A DNA stretch of 64,000 nt. Origin: Neobacillus nitrireducens (GTDB lineage Bacteria; Bacillota; Bacilli; Bacillales; Cytobacillaceae). The stretch spans positions 4,431,001-4,495,000 of the forward strand of contig NZ_CP133262.1 in the NCBI RefSeq assembly GCF_030915405.1. Direction: 5' to 3'. Shown here in pieces: positions 26,856 through 37,581 of this stretch (the stretch's first letter is position 1; each line of letters begins with the position of its first letter). Under the pieces are notes generated by a model. That model worked only from the letters and a program-made list of their open reading frames with translations, did not search any database and was not told where the DNA came from. The translations under genes and the position numbers were made by a program.

Positions 26856-26899
26856 AAAAACTTCGGTTTGTGGTTCAATTAGCAAACCGAAGTTTTTTA
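26856..26899 (+). terminator. Terminator after lonB
   Basis: A 15-bp stem (26856-26870 with 26883-26897, core CTTCGGTTTG/CAAACCGAAG) flanked by A and T runs. Confidence 0.9.
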
Positions 26900-27098
26900 A
26901 TGCAGATAATCTAATCTGAGAAATCTCCATGAACCTAGAAAGAAATCTTCTTGTTTGGGGAAAATAAAGTCAAGCTGAATATGAGGTTGCACATACGTTC
27001 TCTAAAAATAGACACTTAAAAATAAATAGGATAGAATTGTACAAAGACCTTTCTAATTTTGCAGTAAAAAATTGATTTGCATGTGGAGGTGCAGTTAT

Positions 27099-29426
27099 TT
27101 GACGAAAAAGAACGAATTGATCGTCCCCCTCCTGCCGCTTCGAGGATTGCTCGTCTATCCGACTATGGTCCTACATTTGGATGTTGGACGTGAAAGATCA
27201 GTACAAGCACTTGAAAAAGCAATGGTAGATGACCACTTAATATTCTTAACCACTCAAAAGGAAGTTTCGATTGATGACCCTTCTGAGGAGGATTTATACA
27301 CGATTGGAACGTTAACAAAAGTTAAACAAATGCTCAAGCTGCCAAACGGTACCATAAGAGTATTGGTAGAAGGATTAATCCGTGGAGAAATCGTTTCATT
27401 TCATGATGAAGAAGACCATTATGCGGTTACGATTATTACCCATGAAGATTCCGAGACGAAGGATGTTGAAGATCAAGCCTTAATGAGAACGATGCTTGAT
27501 TATTTCGAGCAATACATAAAATTATCGAAAAAAATCTCAGCAGAAACTTATGCTTCAGTTGCTGATATTGAAGAACCTGGCAGAATGGCGGATATCATCT
27601 CCTCTCATTTACCAATCAAGCTGAAGGAAAAGCAAGAAATCCTCGAAACAACAGATATTAAAGACAGAGTAAATAAAGTAATCGATACCATTCATAATGA
27701 AAAAGAAGTCCTGAATTTAGAGAAAAAGATTGGCCAGCGTGTCAAGCGGTCGATGGAAAGGACGCAAAAAGAGTATTATTTGCGTGAGCAGATGAAGGCG
27801 ATTCAAAAGGAATTAGGCGATAAAGAAGGTAAAACGGGTGAAATTGTTGAACTTACAAAAAAAGTTGAGCAAGCAGGAATGCCTGAACATGTCCTTCAAG
27901 CTGCACGTAAGGAACTTGATCGCTATGAAAAGGTGCCAGCAAGCTCGGCAGAAAGTGCGGTAATTCGTAATTATATTGAATGGTTAATCTCCATTCCGTG
28001 GTCGAAAAAAACGGAGGATGACATTGACATTCTTCGAGCTGAAAAGGTTTTAAATCAGGACCATTACGGACTTGAAAAAGTGAAGGAACGTGTTCTCGAA
28101 TATTTAGCGGTTCAGAAGCTAACCAATTCGTTAAAAGGACCGATCCTTTGTCTCGCAGGCCCTCCGGGTGTTGGTAAAACAAGCCTTGCACGATCAATTG
28201 CGACATCGCTCAATCGGAATTTTGTCCGTGTGTCATTAGGCGGAGTACGCGATGAATCGGAAATTCGTGGACATCGTAGGACCTATGTTGGGGCCATGCC
28301 AGGACGAATCATCCAAGGAATGAAAAAAGCGGGAACGATTAACCCGGTCTTCTTACTGGATGAAATCGATAAAATGTCAAGTGACTTCCGTGGCGATCCA
28401 TCGAGCGCTATGCTTGAAGTATTAGACCCTGAACAAAATAATAACTTTAGCGACCATTATATAGAAGAAACTTATGACCTTTCTAAGGTTATGTTTATCG
28501 CAACAGCAAATAACCTATCAACGATTCCTGGTCCACTTTTGGACAGAATGGAAATCATTACAATTGCAGGCTATACGGAGCTTGAAAAGGTCCATATTTG
28601 CCGAGATCATTTACTTCCAAAACAAATCAAAGAAAATGGTCTTTCCAAAGGAATTCTTCAAGTCCGGGATGATGCGATTCTAAAAGTCGTTCGTTACTAC
28701 ACTCGCGAAGCTGGTGTTCGTAGTTTAGAACGTCAGATGGCAACGCTTTGCCGGAAAACAGCAAAAATTATTGTTTCCGGTGAGAAAAAACGTGTCATTA
28801 TTACTGAAAAAAATATTGAAGAGTTTTTAGGGAAAACCAGATTCCACTATGGGATGGCCGAGTCTGAAGATCAGGTGGGTGTGGCAACCGGTTTAGCCTA
28901 TACAACCGTTGGCGGCGACACTCTCCAAATTGAGGTATCTTTATCGCCCGGTAAAGGGAAACTTGTATTAACCGGAAAGCTTGGCGAAGTGATGAAGGAG
29001 TCAGCACAAGCGGCGTTTAGTTATATCCGGTCCAAAGCCAAGGAACTTGGGATTGAAGAGGACTTCCATGAAAAATATGATATCCATATCCATGTTCCAG
29101 AAGGTGCAGTACCAAAGGATGGACCTTCCGCTGGAATAACGATGGCAACCGCACTTGTATCCGCTCTGTCTAATCGACCGATTCGGCGTGAAGTAGGTAT
29201 GACTGGTGAGATTACCTTAAGGGGCAGGGTTCTTCCAATCGGTGGCTTAAAGGAAAAGACACTTAGCGCCCATAGAGCGGGCTTAACCAAGATTATTCTT
29301 CCAAAGGATAACGAAAAAGATATAGATGATATCCCAGAAAGCGTCAGGAATGATCTGGATTTTGTCCTTGTGTCCCATGTCGATGAAGTCTTGAAGCATG
29401 CCCTGTTGGAAGGTGAAGTGAAATGA
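27099..29426 (+). CDS. lonA: ATP-dependent protease LonA
   Basis: A soluble homohexameric protease. It has 775 residues from TTG 27099 ([32 protein letters not shown]), preceded by GTGGAGGTG. The N-terminal LAN domain covers about 1-200. The AAA+ module has [16 protein letters not shown] and [30 protein letters not shown]. The S16 protease carries the catalytic Ser in [14 protein letters not shown] and Lys in [16 protein letters not shown]. The 3' end overlaps engB by four bases (ATGA), so the two are coupled. Confidence 0.96.
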   Translation: MTKKNELIVPLLPLRGLLVYPTMVLHLDVGRERSVQALEKAMVDDHLIFLTTQKEVSIDDPSEEDLYTIGTLTKVKQMLKLPNGTIRVLVEGLIRGEIVSFHDEEDHYAVTIITHEDSETKDVEDQALMRTMLDYFEQYIKLSKKISAETYASVADIEEPGRMADIISSHLPIKLKEKQEILETTDIKDRVNKVIDTIHNEKEVLNLEKKIGQRVKRSMERTQKEYYLREQMKAIQKELGDKEGKTGEIVELTKKVEQAGMPEHVLQAARKELDRYEKVPASSAESAVIRNYIEWLISIPWSKKTEDDIDILRAEKVLNQDHYGLEKVKERVLEYLAVQKLTNSLKGPILCLAGPPGVGKTSLARSIATSLNRNFVRVSLGGVRDESEIRGHRRTYVGAMPGRIIQGMKKAGTINPVFLLDEIDKMSSDFRGDPSSAMLEVLDPEQNNNFSDHYIEETYDLSKVMFIATANNLSTIPGPLLDRMEIITIAGYTELEKVHICRDHLLPKQIKENGLSKGILQVRDDAILKVVRYYTREAGVRSLERQMATLCRKTAKIIVSGEKKRVIITEKNIEEFLGKTRFHYGMAESEDQVGVATGLAYTTVGGDTLQIEVSLSPGKGKLVLTGKLGEVMKESAQAAFSYIRSKAKELGIEEDFHEKYDIHIHVPEGAVPKDGPSAGITMATALVSALSNRPIRREVGMTGEITLRGRVLPIGGLKEKTLSAHRAGLTKIILPKDNEKDIDDIPESVRNDLDFVLVSHVDEVLKHALLEGEVK

Positions 29427-30004
29427 AGGTAGTCAGCTCAGAGATTGTCATCAGTGCAGTAAAGCCAGAACAATATCCAGAAACAGAATTACCTGAGTTT
29501 GCGCTTGCCGGTCGTTCCAATGTCGGTAAATCTTCTTTTATCAATAAAATGCTGAACCGAAAAGCTTTAGCAAGAATATCATCGAAGCCAGGAAAAACAC
29601 AAACGCTTAATTTCTACTTGATTAACGAAATGTTGCATTTTGTCGATGTGCCTGGTTATGGATACGCGAAGGTTTCAAAATCGGAGCGGGCAGCATGGGG
29701 AAGAATGATTGAAACGTATTTTACCTCGCGCGAGCAATTAAGAGCGGCGGTTCAAATCGTTGACCTTAGACATCCACCGTCCAAGGATGATGTGATGATG
29801 TATGATTTTTTCAAGCATCATGAGATTCCTTGTATCATCATTGCCACAAAGGCAGATAAAATCCCCAAAGGGAAATGGCAAAAGCATTTAAAAATAGTCA
29901 GAGAAACGTTAGACCTTGATAAAAATGATCAAATGGTATTGTTTTCATCAGAAACTGGCCTTGGAAAAGATGAGGCATGGTCCGTTTTGCAAAGCTATAT
30001 GTAA
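29423..30004 (+). CDS. engB: Ribosome biogenesis GTP-binding protein EngB/YsxC
   Basis: An essential small GTPase for 50S assembly. The 193 residues include G1 [12 protein letters not shown]2 [12 protein letters not shown]3 [12 protein letters not shown]4 [10 protein letters not shown] and G5 FSSETGLG. The start overlaps the lonA stop. B. subtilis calls it ysxC and has the same arrangement. A dispersed repeat begins immediately after the stop codon. Confidence 0.95.
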   Translation: MKVVSSEIVISAVKPEQYPETELPEFALAGRSNVGKSSFINKMLNRKALARISSKPGKTQTLNFYLINEMLHFVDVPGYGYAKVSKSERAAWGRMIETYFTSREQLRAAVQIVDLRHPPSKDDVMMYDFFKHHEIPCIIIATKADKIPKGKWQKHLKIVRETLDLDKNDQMVLFSSETGLGKDEAWSVLQSYM

Positions 30005-30152
30005 GAAAAGCGCAAGCGCCCTGTTCAGCGGCGTATGGCCTGGAGCGCTCCAACTGAGATAAAGGAAACACGAAGAGCGATAGCGATTCGATGTTGACTT
30101 ATCGTAGGGCGGAGAGCGAAGGACACTAGCCGCTAGGGCGTTGGAGCTGGAC
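30005..30152 (+). repeat. Dispersed repeat, copy A (~148 bp)
   Basis: Begins AAAAGCGCAAGCGCCC just after engB and ends GGGCGTTGGAGCTGGAC. A second copy with about 80 percent visible identity lies inverted at 39022-39167. Best-conserved blocks are AGCGGCGTATGG, TGGAGCGCT, CTGAGATAAAGGAAACACG and GATGTTGACTTATCGTAGGG. No reading frame is conserved between copies. It resembles repeats I have seen scattered between genes in many Bacillaceae genomes, whose role is unknown. Confidence 0.88.
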
Positions 30153-30192
30153 AATTTTCAAAGTCAAAAGTTTATACATTCTAATCTTGAAA

Positions 30193-30236
30193 AAATAACC
30201 GCCTGGGCATTTTGCGCCAGGCGGTTATTTTTTCTT
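30193..30236. terminator. Bidirectional terminator between engB and a convergent membrane gene
   Basis: A 14-bp stem AAATAACCGCCTGG (30193-30206) with CCAGGCGGTTATTT (30217-30230) has T-rich ends on both strands. The right arm contains the stop codon of the minus-strand gene. Confidence 0.88.
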
Positions 30237-30713
30237 CTTAAGTAGAAAATAAATACCAACAACAATGAGGAGAGCGGGCCAAAATTTCCACACAAAACTC
30301 ATTCCGTTTTGAAGTAAATCAAAATAGGCAGTTATTTTATCATAAAATAACAGAAGAACAGCTAAAATAAGAAAAAGAAATGCTTGGAACAAACCAGCAT
30401 TCGTTTTTTGAAAGCGCAGAAAACATCCGATTGAAATGATTAATATGAGCATACCAATATTGTTGCTTGGCCAAAGGGGTATCTTGCCGACCAGAAGAAA
30501 ATGAAGTCCAAATCCAGTCATTATGACCCCAGGAAGAATTGCCTCAGACTCGTGCGCTGAATACCCTTGACCTAAAAAAGCAATTCCAACAATCATTAGC
30601 AGGGTTGGCCAAGTGAAAAATTGTTGGAAAATCGTTATCCCAGCTTGTTGCAATAGAAAGTAAACTCCAAAGCCTATTAAAATAATCCCAGGAAAAATTC
30701 GTTGATTCTTCAT
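30225..30713 (-). CDS. LiaI/LiaF-like polytopic membrane protein
   Basis: A 162-residue protein made almost entirely of hydrophobic helices, arranged as three or more similar hairpins: FPGIILIGFGVYFLLQQAG, WPTLLMIVGIAFLGQG, ILPGVIMTGFGLHFLL, and FWPALLIVVGIYFLLKKKK. The repeated (W)PxLLIxxGIxFLL pattern is that of the LiaF/LiaI transmembrane region (DUF5668-like). No function is known. ATG at 30713 has AAGTGGTG upstream; two GTG codons slightly upstream are alternatives. It is divergent from hemA. Confidence 0.72.
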   Translation of the reverse strand: MKNQRIFPGIILIGFGVYFLLQQAGITIFQQFFTWPTLLMIVGIAFLGQGYSAHESEAILPGVIMTGFGLHFLLVGKIPLWPSNNIGMLILIISIGCFLRFQKTNAGLFQAFLFLILAVLLLFYDKITAYFDLLQNGMSFVWKFWPALLIVVGIYFLLKKKK

Positions 30714-30939
30714 CAAAAACACCACTTCCAGTAAGGTTCACTTGAATATCGTCCACTTTTTTGGTACTGTACATAAGGAAGTATTTTAAAAAAATATATT
30801 TAGCTATTAAGAAAATCTAAAGGAAACCACGCTAATATGTCCTTATCAGTATAACTTTTACTCAACTTTCCTTTAATATATTAACATATAGTTTCGTTTT
30901 CTGTTCACATTTTTCGAGCAAAAGTCGAATTTGGTCATG

Positions 30940-30954
30940 ATATAATCATACTAG
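30940..30954. promoter_or_regulatory. hemA promoter -10 and candidate PerR box
   Basis: TATAAT at 30941-30946 is a consensus -10 without a good -35. The overlapping ATATAATCATACTAG fits the PerR consensus TTATAATnATTATAA at about 11 of 14 defined positions. The B. subtilis hem operon is known to be PerR-controlled, which makes the site credible but unproven. Confidence 0.5.
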
Positions 30955-30990
30955 TTAAGTTGTAATATCTATGGGGGGGTGTCCTTACAA

Positions 30991-32334
30991 ATGCATACAA
31001 TAGTGATCGGTATAAACTATAAAACTGCCCCTGTGGAAATTCGTGAGCGGTTATCTTTTAATGAAGCCGATCTAGCGGAAGCCATAAAAAAGTTAAATAC
31101 AAAAAAAAGCATCCTAGAAAATATCATCTTGTCTACATGTAATCGTACGGAAATTTATGCGGTTGTGGATCAATTACATACTGGCCGCTATTATATTAAA
31201 GAATTTCTGTCAGAATGGTTCGGAATAGAACAAAAAGAATTTTCTCCGTTTTTATTTGTGTATGAAGATGATGGCGCAGTGGATCATTTATTTAACGTGA
31301 CTTGTGGATTGAATTCCATGGTTTTAGGGGAAACACAAATCCTTGGACAGGTTCGTACAAGTTTTATGCTCGGTCAACAAGAAGGTACTACGGGTACTGT
31401 GTTTAACCACTTGTTTAAACAAGCAATAACACTTGCCAAACGTGCCCATTCAGAAACCGATATTGGCGCAAATGCTGTATCTGTCAGTTATGCTGCAGTA
31501 GAATTGGCGAAGAAGATTTTTGGTTCACTTGCCAATAAACATGTGTTAATTTTTGGTGCCGGTAAAATGGGTGAATTGGCTGCTCAAAACCTTCACGGTA
31601 ATGGCGTGAAGAAAGTTACCGTTATTAATCGGACCTATGAAAAGGCTCAAGACTTAGCTAACCGCTTCAGCGGGAAGGCAAGAACATTAGCAGAATTAGA
31701 AAAATCATTGGCAGAAGCTGATATTCTGATTAGTTCAACCGGTGCAAAGGACTTTGTTATTTCAAAGGAAATGATGGTCAAGGTCGAGAAAAAGCGCAAA
31801 GGCAAGCCATTATTTATGGTAGACATTGCTGTGCCACGGGACTTGGATCCAAGAATTGCTGAACTTGAGAATGTCTTTTTATACGATATTGACGATTTAG
31901 AGGGGATTGTGGAGGCCAATCTGCAGGAGCGGAAGAAAGCGGCTGAAAAAATCATGCTCATGATTGAAAAAGAAATCGTTGAGTTCAAGCAATGGCTAGG
32001 CATGCTTGGTGTGGTTCCGGTGATCTCAGCGCTTCGAGAAAAAGCTCATGTCATCCAATCTGAAACAATGGATAGTTTGGAAAGAAAACTGCCAAATTTA
32101 TCAGAACGTGATCTAAAAGTGTTAAATAAACATACAAAAAGTATCATCAACCAGCTTCTAAAGGACCCTATTTTACAAGCGAAAGAATTGGCTGCGCGAC
32201 CTGATGCAAATCAAGCAATGGATCTTTTTATGAAGATCTTTCATATTGAAGAGCTCGTTAAGGAACAACATTCGAAAGCAGCCGAAACAAATCAAATACC
32301 GGTTACAACACCGCAGGCTTCCTTTCAGTCATAA
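30991..32334 (+). CDS. hemA: Glutamyl-tRNA reductase
   Basis: Reduces glutamyl-tRNA to glutamate-1-semialdehyde, the committed step of heme synthesis. It has 447 residues from ATG 30991 ([23 protein letters not shown]), preceded by GGGGGGTG; an in-frame GTG at 30979 sits in that ribosome site. The catalytic cysteine is in [13 protein letters not shown] (about 50). The NADPH domain shows [18 protein letters not shown], and the dimerisation helices follow. First gene of hemAXCDBL. Confidence 0.96.
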   Translation: MHTIVIGINYKTAPVEIRERLSFNEADLAEAIKKLNTKKSILENIILSTCNRTEIYAVVDQLHTGRYYIKEFLSEWFGIEQKEFSPFLFVYEDDGAVDHLFNVTCGLNSMVLGETQILGQVRTSFMLGQQEGTTGTVFNHLFKQAITLAKRAHSETDIGANAVSVSYAAVELAKKIFGSLANKHVLIFGAGKMGELAAQNLHGNGVKKVTVINRTYEKAQDLANRFSGKARTLAELEKSLAEADILISSTGAKDFVISKEMMVKVEKKRKGKPLFMVDIAVPRDLDPRIAELENVFLYDIDDLEGIVEANLQERKKAAEKIMLMIEKEIVEFKQWLGMLGVVPVISALREKAHVIQSETMDSLERKLPNLSERDLKVLNKHTKSIINQLLKDPILQAKELAARPDANQAMDLFMKIFHIEELVKEQHSKAAETNQIPVTTPQASFQS

Positions 32335-32346
32335 GGGGTACATTCT

Positions 32347-33180
32347 ATGTTTAATGTCTTTATGACAAGGCTTCATGAATTAACCGTTGTTCTATATGCC
32401 TTTAGTGTGTTGTTATATTTTTTCGATTTCCTACACCATAACCGGAAGGCAAACCGTTTTGCTTTCTGGTTACTTGCGTTGGTATGGATTTTGCAAACTG
32501 TCTTCCTCGGAATCTATATGTACAAAACAGGCAGATTCCCTGTGTTAACCATTTTTGAGGGACTCTATTTCTATGCATGGATTCTAGTCACATTGTCCAT
32601 TGCTATCAATCATTTAATGAGAGTCGATTTTATCGTCTTTTTCACGAATATCCTCGGCTTTACGGTCATGGCTATTCATACTTTTGCGCCGATGCAATAT
32701 AGTTCACATATCATGGCGCAGCGGCTGGTTTCGGAGCTGCTGTTGATTCATATTACGATGGCAATCCTTTCGTACGGTGCATTTTCCTTATCTTTCGTTT
32801 TCTCGTCGTTATATCTGCTTCAATATGATTTATTAAAGCGGAAAAAGTGGGGAACGAGACTTATACGATTGGCCGATTTAGATAAGCTTGAAAAATCATC
32901 CTACATATTGGCCGTAATCGGTGTTCCAATGCTGCTGCTTAGTCTCATCTTAGGATTGCAGTGGGCCTTCCTCAAGGTACCGGGGATGCCATGGTACGAT
33001 ATGAAAATTGTTGGCTCGTTTCTGTTATTAACAGCCTATAGTATTCTGCTATATCTTCGTATAGTGAAAAATCTATCTGGACGGAAATTAGCGATTTGGA
33101 ATTCAGCATCTTTTCTAATTGTTTTAATTAACTTCTTCTTATTTGGTAAATTATCATCTTTTCATTTATGGTATGCGTAG
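32347..33180 (+). CDS. hemX: Heme-pathway membrane protein HemX (CcsA-like)
   Basis: A 277-residue protein with eight predicted membrane helices and the cytochrome c assembly (CcsA/CcmC-like) fold. The segment IMAQRLVSELLLIHITMAILSYGAFSLSFVFSSLYLLQYDLLKRKK is typical. In B. subtilis HemX lowers the steady-state level of HemA. It lies 12 bp after hemA, with AAGGGG as ribosome site before ATG 32347. Confidence 0.93.
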   Translation: MFNVFMTRLHELTVVLYAFSVLLYFFDFLHHNRKANRFAFWLLALVWILQTVFLGIYMYKTGRFPVLTIFEGLYFYAWILVTLSIAINHLMRVDFIVFFTNILGFTVMAIHTFAPMQYSSHIMAQRLVSELLLIHITMAILSYGAFSLSFVFSSLYLLQYDLLKRKKWGTRLIRLADLDKLEKSSYILAVIGVPMLLLSLILGLQWAFLKVPGMPWYDMKIVGSFLLLTAYSILLYLRIVKNLSGRKLAIWNSASFLIVLINFFLFGKLSSFHLWYA

Positions 33181-33207
33181 CGCGCATAACCTCAGGAGGT
33201 TGCATTC

Positions 33208-34143
33208 ATGAGAAAAATCATTGTAGGTTCTAGACGAAGCAAATTGGCATTAACACAAACAAACTGGGTAATGGACCAGCTAAAAAAGTTGGACCCTCGC
33301 TTTGAATTTGAAGTGAAAGAAATTGTCACAAAAGGGGACCAAATCTTAGACGTCACCCTTTCAAAAGTAGGCGGAAAAGGATTATTTGTTAAAGAAATCG
33401 AGCAGGCCATGCTTGATAAAGAGATTGATATGGCCGTTCATAGTATGAAAGACATGCCAGCTGTTTTACCAAAAGGACTTACAATTGGCTGCATTCCTTT
33501 CCGTGAGGACCATCGTGACGCGCTAATTTCCAGAGGACATGTAAAGTTAAAAGATTTAAAACCTGGGGCAATTATCGGAACGAGCAGTCTGCGTCGCAGT
33601 GCTCAGCTATTAGTAGCCCGTCCAGATTTAGAGATCAAATGGATCCGAGGGAATGTCGATACTAGATTAGCAAAATTAGAAACCGAAGAATACGATGCGA
33701 TTATTTTAGCAGCAGCAGGCCTTTACCGTCTGGGCTGGGCGTCTGACGTCGTCACAGAATACCTTGATGCCGATCTTTGTATTCCTGCCGTTGGACAAGG
33801 GGCATTATCGATCGAATGCCGTGAAGATGATAAAGAACTATTAGAACTTTTTGAAAAATTCACCTGCAAGAAAACAGAAAGAGCGGTTCATGCTGAGCGT
33901 GCTTTCCTTCAAAAAATGGAAGGTGGGTGTCAGGTACCAATTGCTGGCTTCGCCTATGTAGCTGAAAATGATGAAATCGTCTTAAACGTTTTAGTTGCAT
34001 CACCAGAAGGGCAAGAAATTATTAAAGAAGAAGTTAGAGGACATAATCCGGAAGAGCTTGGTTTAGAGGCTGCTGACTTATTAATCCAAAAAGGCGGGAA
34101 AGACCTGATCGAAAAGGTGAAACGGGAGCTCGAAGGTCAATGA
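33208..34143 (+). CDS. hemC: Porphobilinogen deaminase
   Basis: Polymerises four porphobilinogens to hydroxymethylbilane. The 311 residues show [59 protein letters not shown] and [12 protein letters not shown]. The cysteine that binds the dipyrromethane cofactor is in [13 protein letters not shown] (about 239). AGGAGGTT precedes ATG 33208. The stop overlaps the hemD start. Confidence 0.96.
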   Translation: MRKIIVGSRRSKLALTQTNWVMDQLKKLDPRFEFEVKEIVTKGDQILDVTLSKVGGKGLFVKEIEQAMLDKEIDMAVHSMKDMPAVLPKGLTIGCIPFREDHRDALISRGHVKLKDLKPGAIIGTSSLRRSAQLLVARPDLEIKWIRGNVDTRLAKLETEEYDAIILAAAGLYRLGWASDVVTEYLDADLCIPAVGQGALSIECREDDKELLELFEKFTCKKTERAVHAERAFLQKMEGGCQVPIAGFAYVAENDEIVLNVLVASPEGQEIIKEEVRGHNPEELGLEAADLLIQKGGKDLIEKVKRELEGQ

Positions 34144-34922
34144 TCCAATCGTTACCTTTGCTTGATAAAACCGTTCTGGTTCCAAGAGGAGAAAATCAAG
34201 CGAAATCCTTTTCACAGCTAGTTGAAAGGTATGGAGGGATTCCAATCGAAATCCCTCTTCTTTCCTTTCGTCCGATTGAAAAAAATCAGTGTCTCAACGA
34301 TGCTTTGCTTGCGCTTAATACATATGACTGGATTATTTTTACGAGTAACGTAACCGTTGAAACCTTCTTTTCCTTTTTTAAAAAGGAAGGGATTGGCGAA
34401 GCGTTTCCGAAAATCGCTGTTATTGGGAAAAAGACAGGCGAGGTCTTAACGGAAATGGGACTGACACCACAGTTTGTCCCGTCCGCCTATGTGGCAGAAG
34501 CGTTTGTGGAAGAATTTATTCCATTGATTGATAAGGATGCACGGGTGCTGGTCCCTAAAGGAAACCTAGCCCGCGAATATATTGCCAGGTCCTTAACAGA
34601 AGCGGGTGCGCATGTTAATGAGGTTGTGATCTATGAGACCTACATGCCGGCTGAGAGCCGGGTTAAGTTGGCTGGGATGCTAGCGGATCAACAACTCGAT
34701 ATCCTCACCTTTACAAGCCCTTCGACGGTCGACCACCTAATGGCTGTTGTTAAGGAGTATGGATTAAACGAGCAACTGAAAAATTGCATCATTGGCTGTA
34801 TCGGTCCGATTACGGAAAAGAAATTACGTGCGTATGGTTTAACGGTACATGCCTCACCCGAGGAGTACACAGTTAAAGAAATGATTAACAGTACGATTGC
34901 TTATTTAGATAAGGAGGAATAA
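34140..34922 (+). CDS. hemD: Uroporphyrinogen-III synthase
   Basis: Closes and inverts ring D of hydroxymethylbilane. The family is poorly conserved; here the 260 residues show [94 protein letters not shown] and [19 protein letters not shown], which match HemD. It starts in a four-base ATGA overlap with hemC. Confidence 0.92.
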   Translation: MIQSLPLLDKTVLVPRGENQAKSFSQLVERYGGIPIEIPLLSFRPIEKNQCLNDALLALNTYDWIIFTSNVTVETFFSFFKKEGIGEAFPKIAVIGKKTGEVLTEMGLTPQFVPSAYVAEAFVEEFIPLIDKDARVLVPKGNLAREYIARSLTEAGAHVNEVVIYETYMPAESRVKLAGMLADQQLDILTFTSPSTVDHLMAVVKEYGLNEQLKNCIIGCIGPITEKKLRAYGLTVHASPEEYTVKEMINSTIAYLDKEE

Positions 34923-34925
34923 TAA

Positions 34926-35906
34926 ATGGAACTTCAATTTAAACGTCATCGCCGCTTACGCTCAAGTGCGAGCATGCGTTCATTAGTTCGAGAAAATCAC
35001 TTGAAAGCGGAAGACTTCATTTATCCGCTGTTTATTTATGAAGGCGAGAATATCCGCAAGGAAGTCTCATCCATGCCTGGAGTGTACCAAGTATCGATGG
35101 ATCATTTAGAAGCTGAAATGGAAGATATCGTTGCCCATGGAATTAAGTCCGTTTTACTATTTGGAATTCCTAAAACAAAGGATGCATGCGGTGAGCAGGC
35201 CTATCATGATCATGGCATTGTACAGGTTGCGACTCGTTTTATCAAAGAGAAGTTTCCTGAGATTATTGTGGTAGCCGACACATGCTTATGTGAATATACA
35301 AGCCACGGGCATTGCGGTGTGGTGGAAGGTGAGAAAGTTTTAAACGACCAATCCCTTGAATTGCTTGTAAAAACTGCTATCGCTCAGGCAGAAGCAGGTG
35401 CTGACATTATTGCCCCATCTAACATGATGGATGGTTTTGTTGCTGCCATTCGTGCGGGCTTAGACGAAGCAGGCTTTACAGAGATTCCGATCATGTCATA
35501 TGCCGTGAAATATGCATCGGCATTCTACGGTCCGTTCCGTGAAGCTGCTGAGGGTGCGCCGCAATTTGGCGATCGCAAGACTTATCAAATGGACCCTGCT
35601 AACCGCATGGAAGCGTTTAGAGAAGCTGAATCCGATGTGGAAGAAGGCGCTGATTTCTTAATCGTAAAACCAGGTATGCCATACCTAGATATTGTTCGTG
35701 ATATGAAAAACACCTTTAATTTGCCAATCGTTATTTACAACGTAAGTGGTGAATATGCAATGGTGAAAGCTGCTGCTCAAAATGGTTGGATTGATGAGAA
35801 AAACACCGTACTTGAAATGTTAATGGGTATGAAACGTGCGGGAGCTGACCTTATTATTACGTATGCTGCGAAAGATGCAGTTCGCTGGTTAAAAGAAAAC
35901 CAATAA
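34926..35906 (+). CDS. hemB: Delta-aminolevulinic acid dehydratase (porphobilinogen synthase)
   Basis: Condenses two 5-aminolevulinate molecules. The 326 residues contain the zinc-type cysteine cluster [15 protein letters not shown] (about 118-132). The Schiff-base lysines are in [18 protein letters not shown] and [12 protein letters not shown], and the C-terminal region has [17 protein letters not shown] 34926 follows AAGGAGGAATA. Confidence 0.96.
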   Translation: MELQFKRHRRLRSSASMRSLVRENHLKAEDFIYPLFIYEGENIRKEVSSMPGVYQVSMDHLEAEMEDIVAHGIKSVLLFGIPKTKDACGEQAYHDHGIVQVATRFIKEKFPEIIVVADTCLCEYTSHGHCGVVEGEKVLNDQSLELLVKTAIAQAEAGADIIAPSNMMDGFVAAIRAGLDEAGFTEIPIMSYAVKYASAFYGPFREAAEGAPQFGDRKTYQMDPANRMEAFREAESDVEEGADFLIVKPGMPYLDIVRDMKNTFNLPIVIYNVSGEYAMVKAAAQNGWIDEKNTVLEMLMGMKRAGADLIITYAAKDAVRWLKENQ

Positions 35907-35925
35907 TTTGAAATGAGGGAACAGA

Positions 35926-37212
35926 ATGCGTTCGTATACAAAATCGATTGAAGCATTTAAAGAAGCGCAAACCATCATGCCAGGCGGAGTCAATAGTCCG
36001 GTTCGAGCCTTTAAATCCGTGAATATGGACCCGATCTTTATGGAAAGAGGCAAGGGCTCAAAAATTTATGATATTGATGGCAATGAATACATTGACTATG
36101 TACTTTCATGGGGACCACTAATTCTGGGCCATACGAATGACCGAGTGGTAGAAGGCTTAAAAAAGGTTGCAGAACTTGGGACAAGCTTCGGTGCACCAAC
36201 ATTAATGGAAAATAAACTAGCTAATCTTGTGATTGAACGGGTCCCATCGATTGAAGTGATCCGGATGGTTTCTTCAGGAACGGAAGCAACGATGAGTGCG
36301 CTTCGATTAGCGAGAGGCTATACTGGCCGTAATAAGATTTTGAAATTTGAAGGCTGTTACCACGGTCATGGCGATTCCTTGTTGATTAAGGCGGGCTCTG
36401 GCGTGGCAACACTAGGTTTGCCTGACAGCCCTGGTGTTCCAGAAGGCGTTGCAAAAAATACGATCACAGTCCCTTACAATGACCTTGAGAGCGTGAAGTT
36501 TGCTTTTGAACAATTCGGGGAAGATATCGCATGTATTATTGTCGAGCCTGTTGCCGGAAATATGGGTCTAGTCCCACCGCTTCCAGGTTTCTTAGAAGGA
36601 TTGCGTGAGATAACTACGGCTAACGGCTCATTGCTCATTTTTGATGAGGTAATGACCGGCTTCCGTGTTGGTTACAATTGTGCCCAGGGCTATTTCAATA
36701 TCACGCCTGATATTACTTGCCTTGGTAAAGTAATCGGCGGCGGACTTCCTGTCGGTGCGTACGGCGGGAAAGCGGAAATCATGAAGCAAATTGCTCCAAG
36801 CGGTCCGATTTACCAAGCAGGAACTCTTTCCGGTAACCCACTTGCCATGACAGCTGGTTATGAAACGTTAAGCCAATTAACACCAGCCCATTACAAGGAA
36901 TTTATCCGTAAAGGAGATTTACTGGAAAAAGGCTTTAAGGCTGCGGCTGAAAAATATAATATTCCAATAACATTTAACCGTGCAGGTTCAATGATTGGCT
37001 TCTTCTTTACCAATGAAAATGTTATTAATTATGAGGTAGCAAGATCATCTAATTTAGAGTTCTTTGCAGCGTATTACCGTGAAATGGCTGACCAAGGGAT
37101 CTTCTTACCGCCATCACAGTTCGAAGGATTGTTCCTATCTACAGAGCATTCTGATGAAGACATTGAAAAGACAATCCGTGCAGCAGAAATTGCCTTCTCA
37201 AAGCTTAAATAA
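35926..37212 (+). CDS. hemL: Glutamate-1-semialdehyde 2,1-aminomutase
   Basis: A PLP enzyme converting glutamate-1-semialdehyde to 5-aminolevulinate. The 428 residues include [48 protein letters not shown] and [12 protein letters not shown]. The PLP lysine is in [17 protein letters not shown] (about 267), followed by [16 protein letters not shown]. It is the last gene of the operon, followed by a hairpin fused to a GGTGTCAGGCACC element. Confidence 0.96.
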   Translation: MRSYTKSIEAFKEAQTIMPGGVNSPVRAFKSVNMDPIFMERGKGSKIYDIDGNEYIDYVLSWGPLILGHTNDRVVEGLKKVAELGTSFGAPTLMENKLANLVIERVPSIEVIRMVSSGTEATMSALRLARGYTGRNKILKFEGCYHGHGDSLLIKAGSGVATLGLPDSPGVPEGVAKNTITVPYNDLESVKFAFEQFGEDIACIIVEPVAGNMGLVPPLPGFLEGLREITTANGSLLIFDEVMTGFRVGYNCAQGYFNITPDITCLGKVIGGGLPVGAYGGKAEIMKQIAPSGPIYQAGTLSGNPLAMTAGYETLSQLTPAHYKEFIRKGDLLEKGFKAAAEKYNIPITFNRAGSMIGFFFTNENVINYEVARSSNLEFFAAYYREMADQGIFLPPSQFEGLFLSTEHSDEDIEKTIRAAEIAFSKLK

Positions 37213-37216
37213 ATTC

Positions 37217-37252
37217 GGTGTCAGGCACCCACCTATTTGGTGGGTGTTTTTT
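37217..37252 (+). terminator. hemL terminator with half a GGTGTCAGGCACC element
   Basis: CACCCACC (37226-37233), loop TATTT, GGTGGGTG (37239-37246), then TTTTTT. Its left side is GGTGTCAGGCACC (37217-37229), the same core as at 8130 and 16780, but without the matching second arm. Confidence 0.82.
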
Positions 37253-37330
37253 GTATAGTTAGAAACTTAGTGAGTTGAGCCAGTCTGGGGACTGGCTTTT
37301 TGTATGTTTGAGATGCTGCTTGAAAATGGA

Positions 37331-37450
37331 GTTTGGCGGAATTCTTCCGGGGTTTGGCGGAATAAATATAAAAGTTGGCGGAATCCTGCCCCGGTTTGGC
37401 GGAATAACGAAGGAATTCGGCGGAATTCCCACGCAATTTGGCGGAATCCC
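37331..37450. repeat. 21-bp tandem repeat array (6 units)
   Basis: GGCGGAAT begins at 37335, 37356, 37377, 37398, 37419 and 37440, exactly 21 bp apart. Units are more diverged than in the clpX-lonB array but share a GCGGAATTCC-type core and often GGGGTTTGGCGG. Frames are open on both strands (for example RIPPN repeats on the minus strand), which follows from the period and does not imply a gene. It lies between the hemL terminator and spoVID. Confidence 0.88.
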
Positions 37451-37581
37451 ACCCACCCTTTCCAAAAAACCCGATTCTTTTCTTCGCTAAACTATGTTTT
37501 TTATCATAAATAAAGGCTCTGCTTCATATTGTGTAATTGACATAGTGATTTTGCATAAAGGAAACGAAAGGAGGAGTCGCT

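Noticed and set aside
37233..37513. Open frames over the second array, including a minus-strand RIPPN-repeat frame
   Set aside because: Same reason: they are a by-product of the 21-bp period and overlap the hemL terminator.
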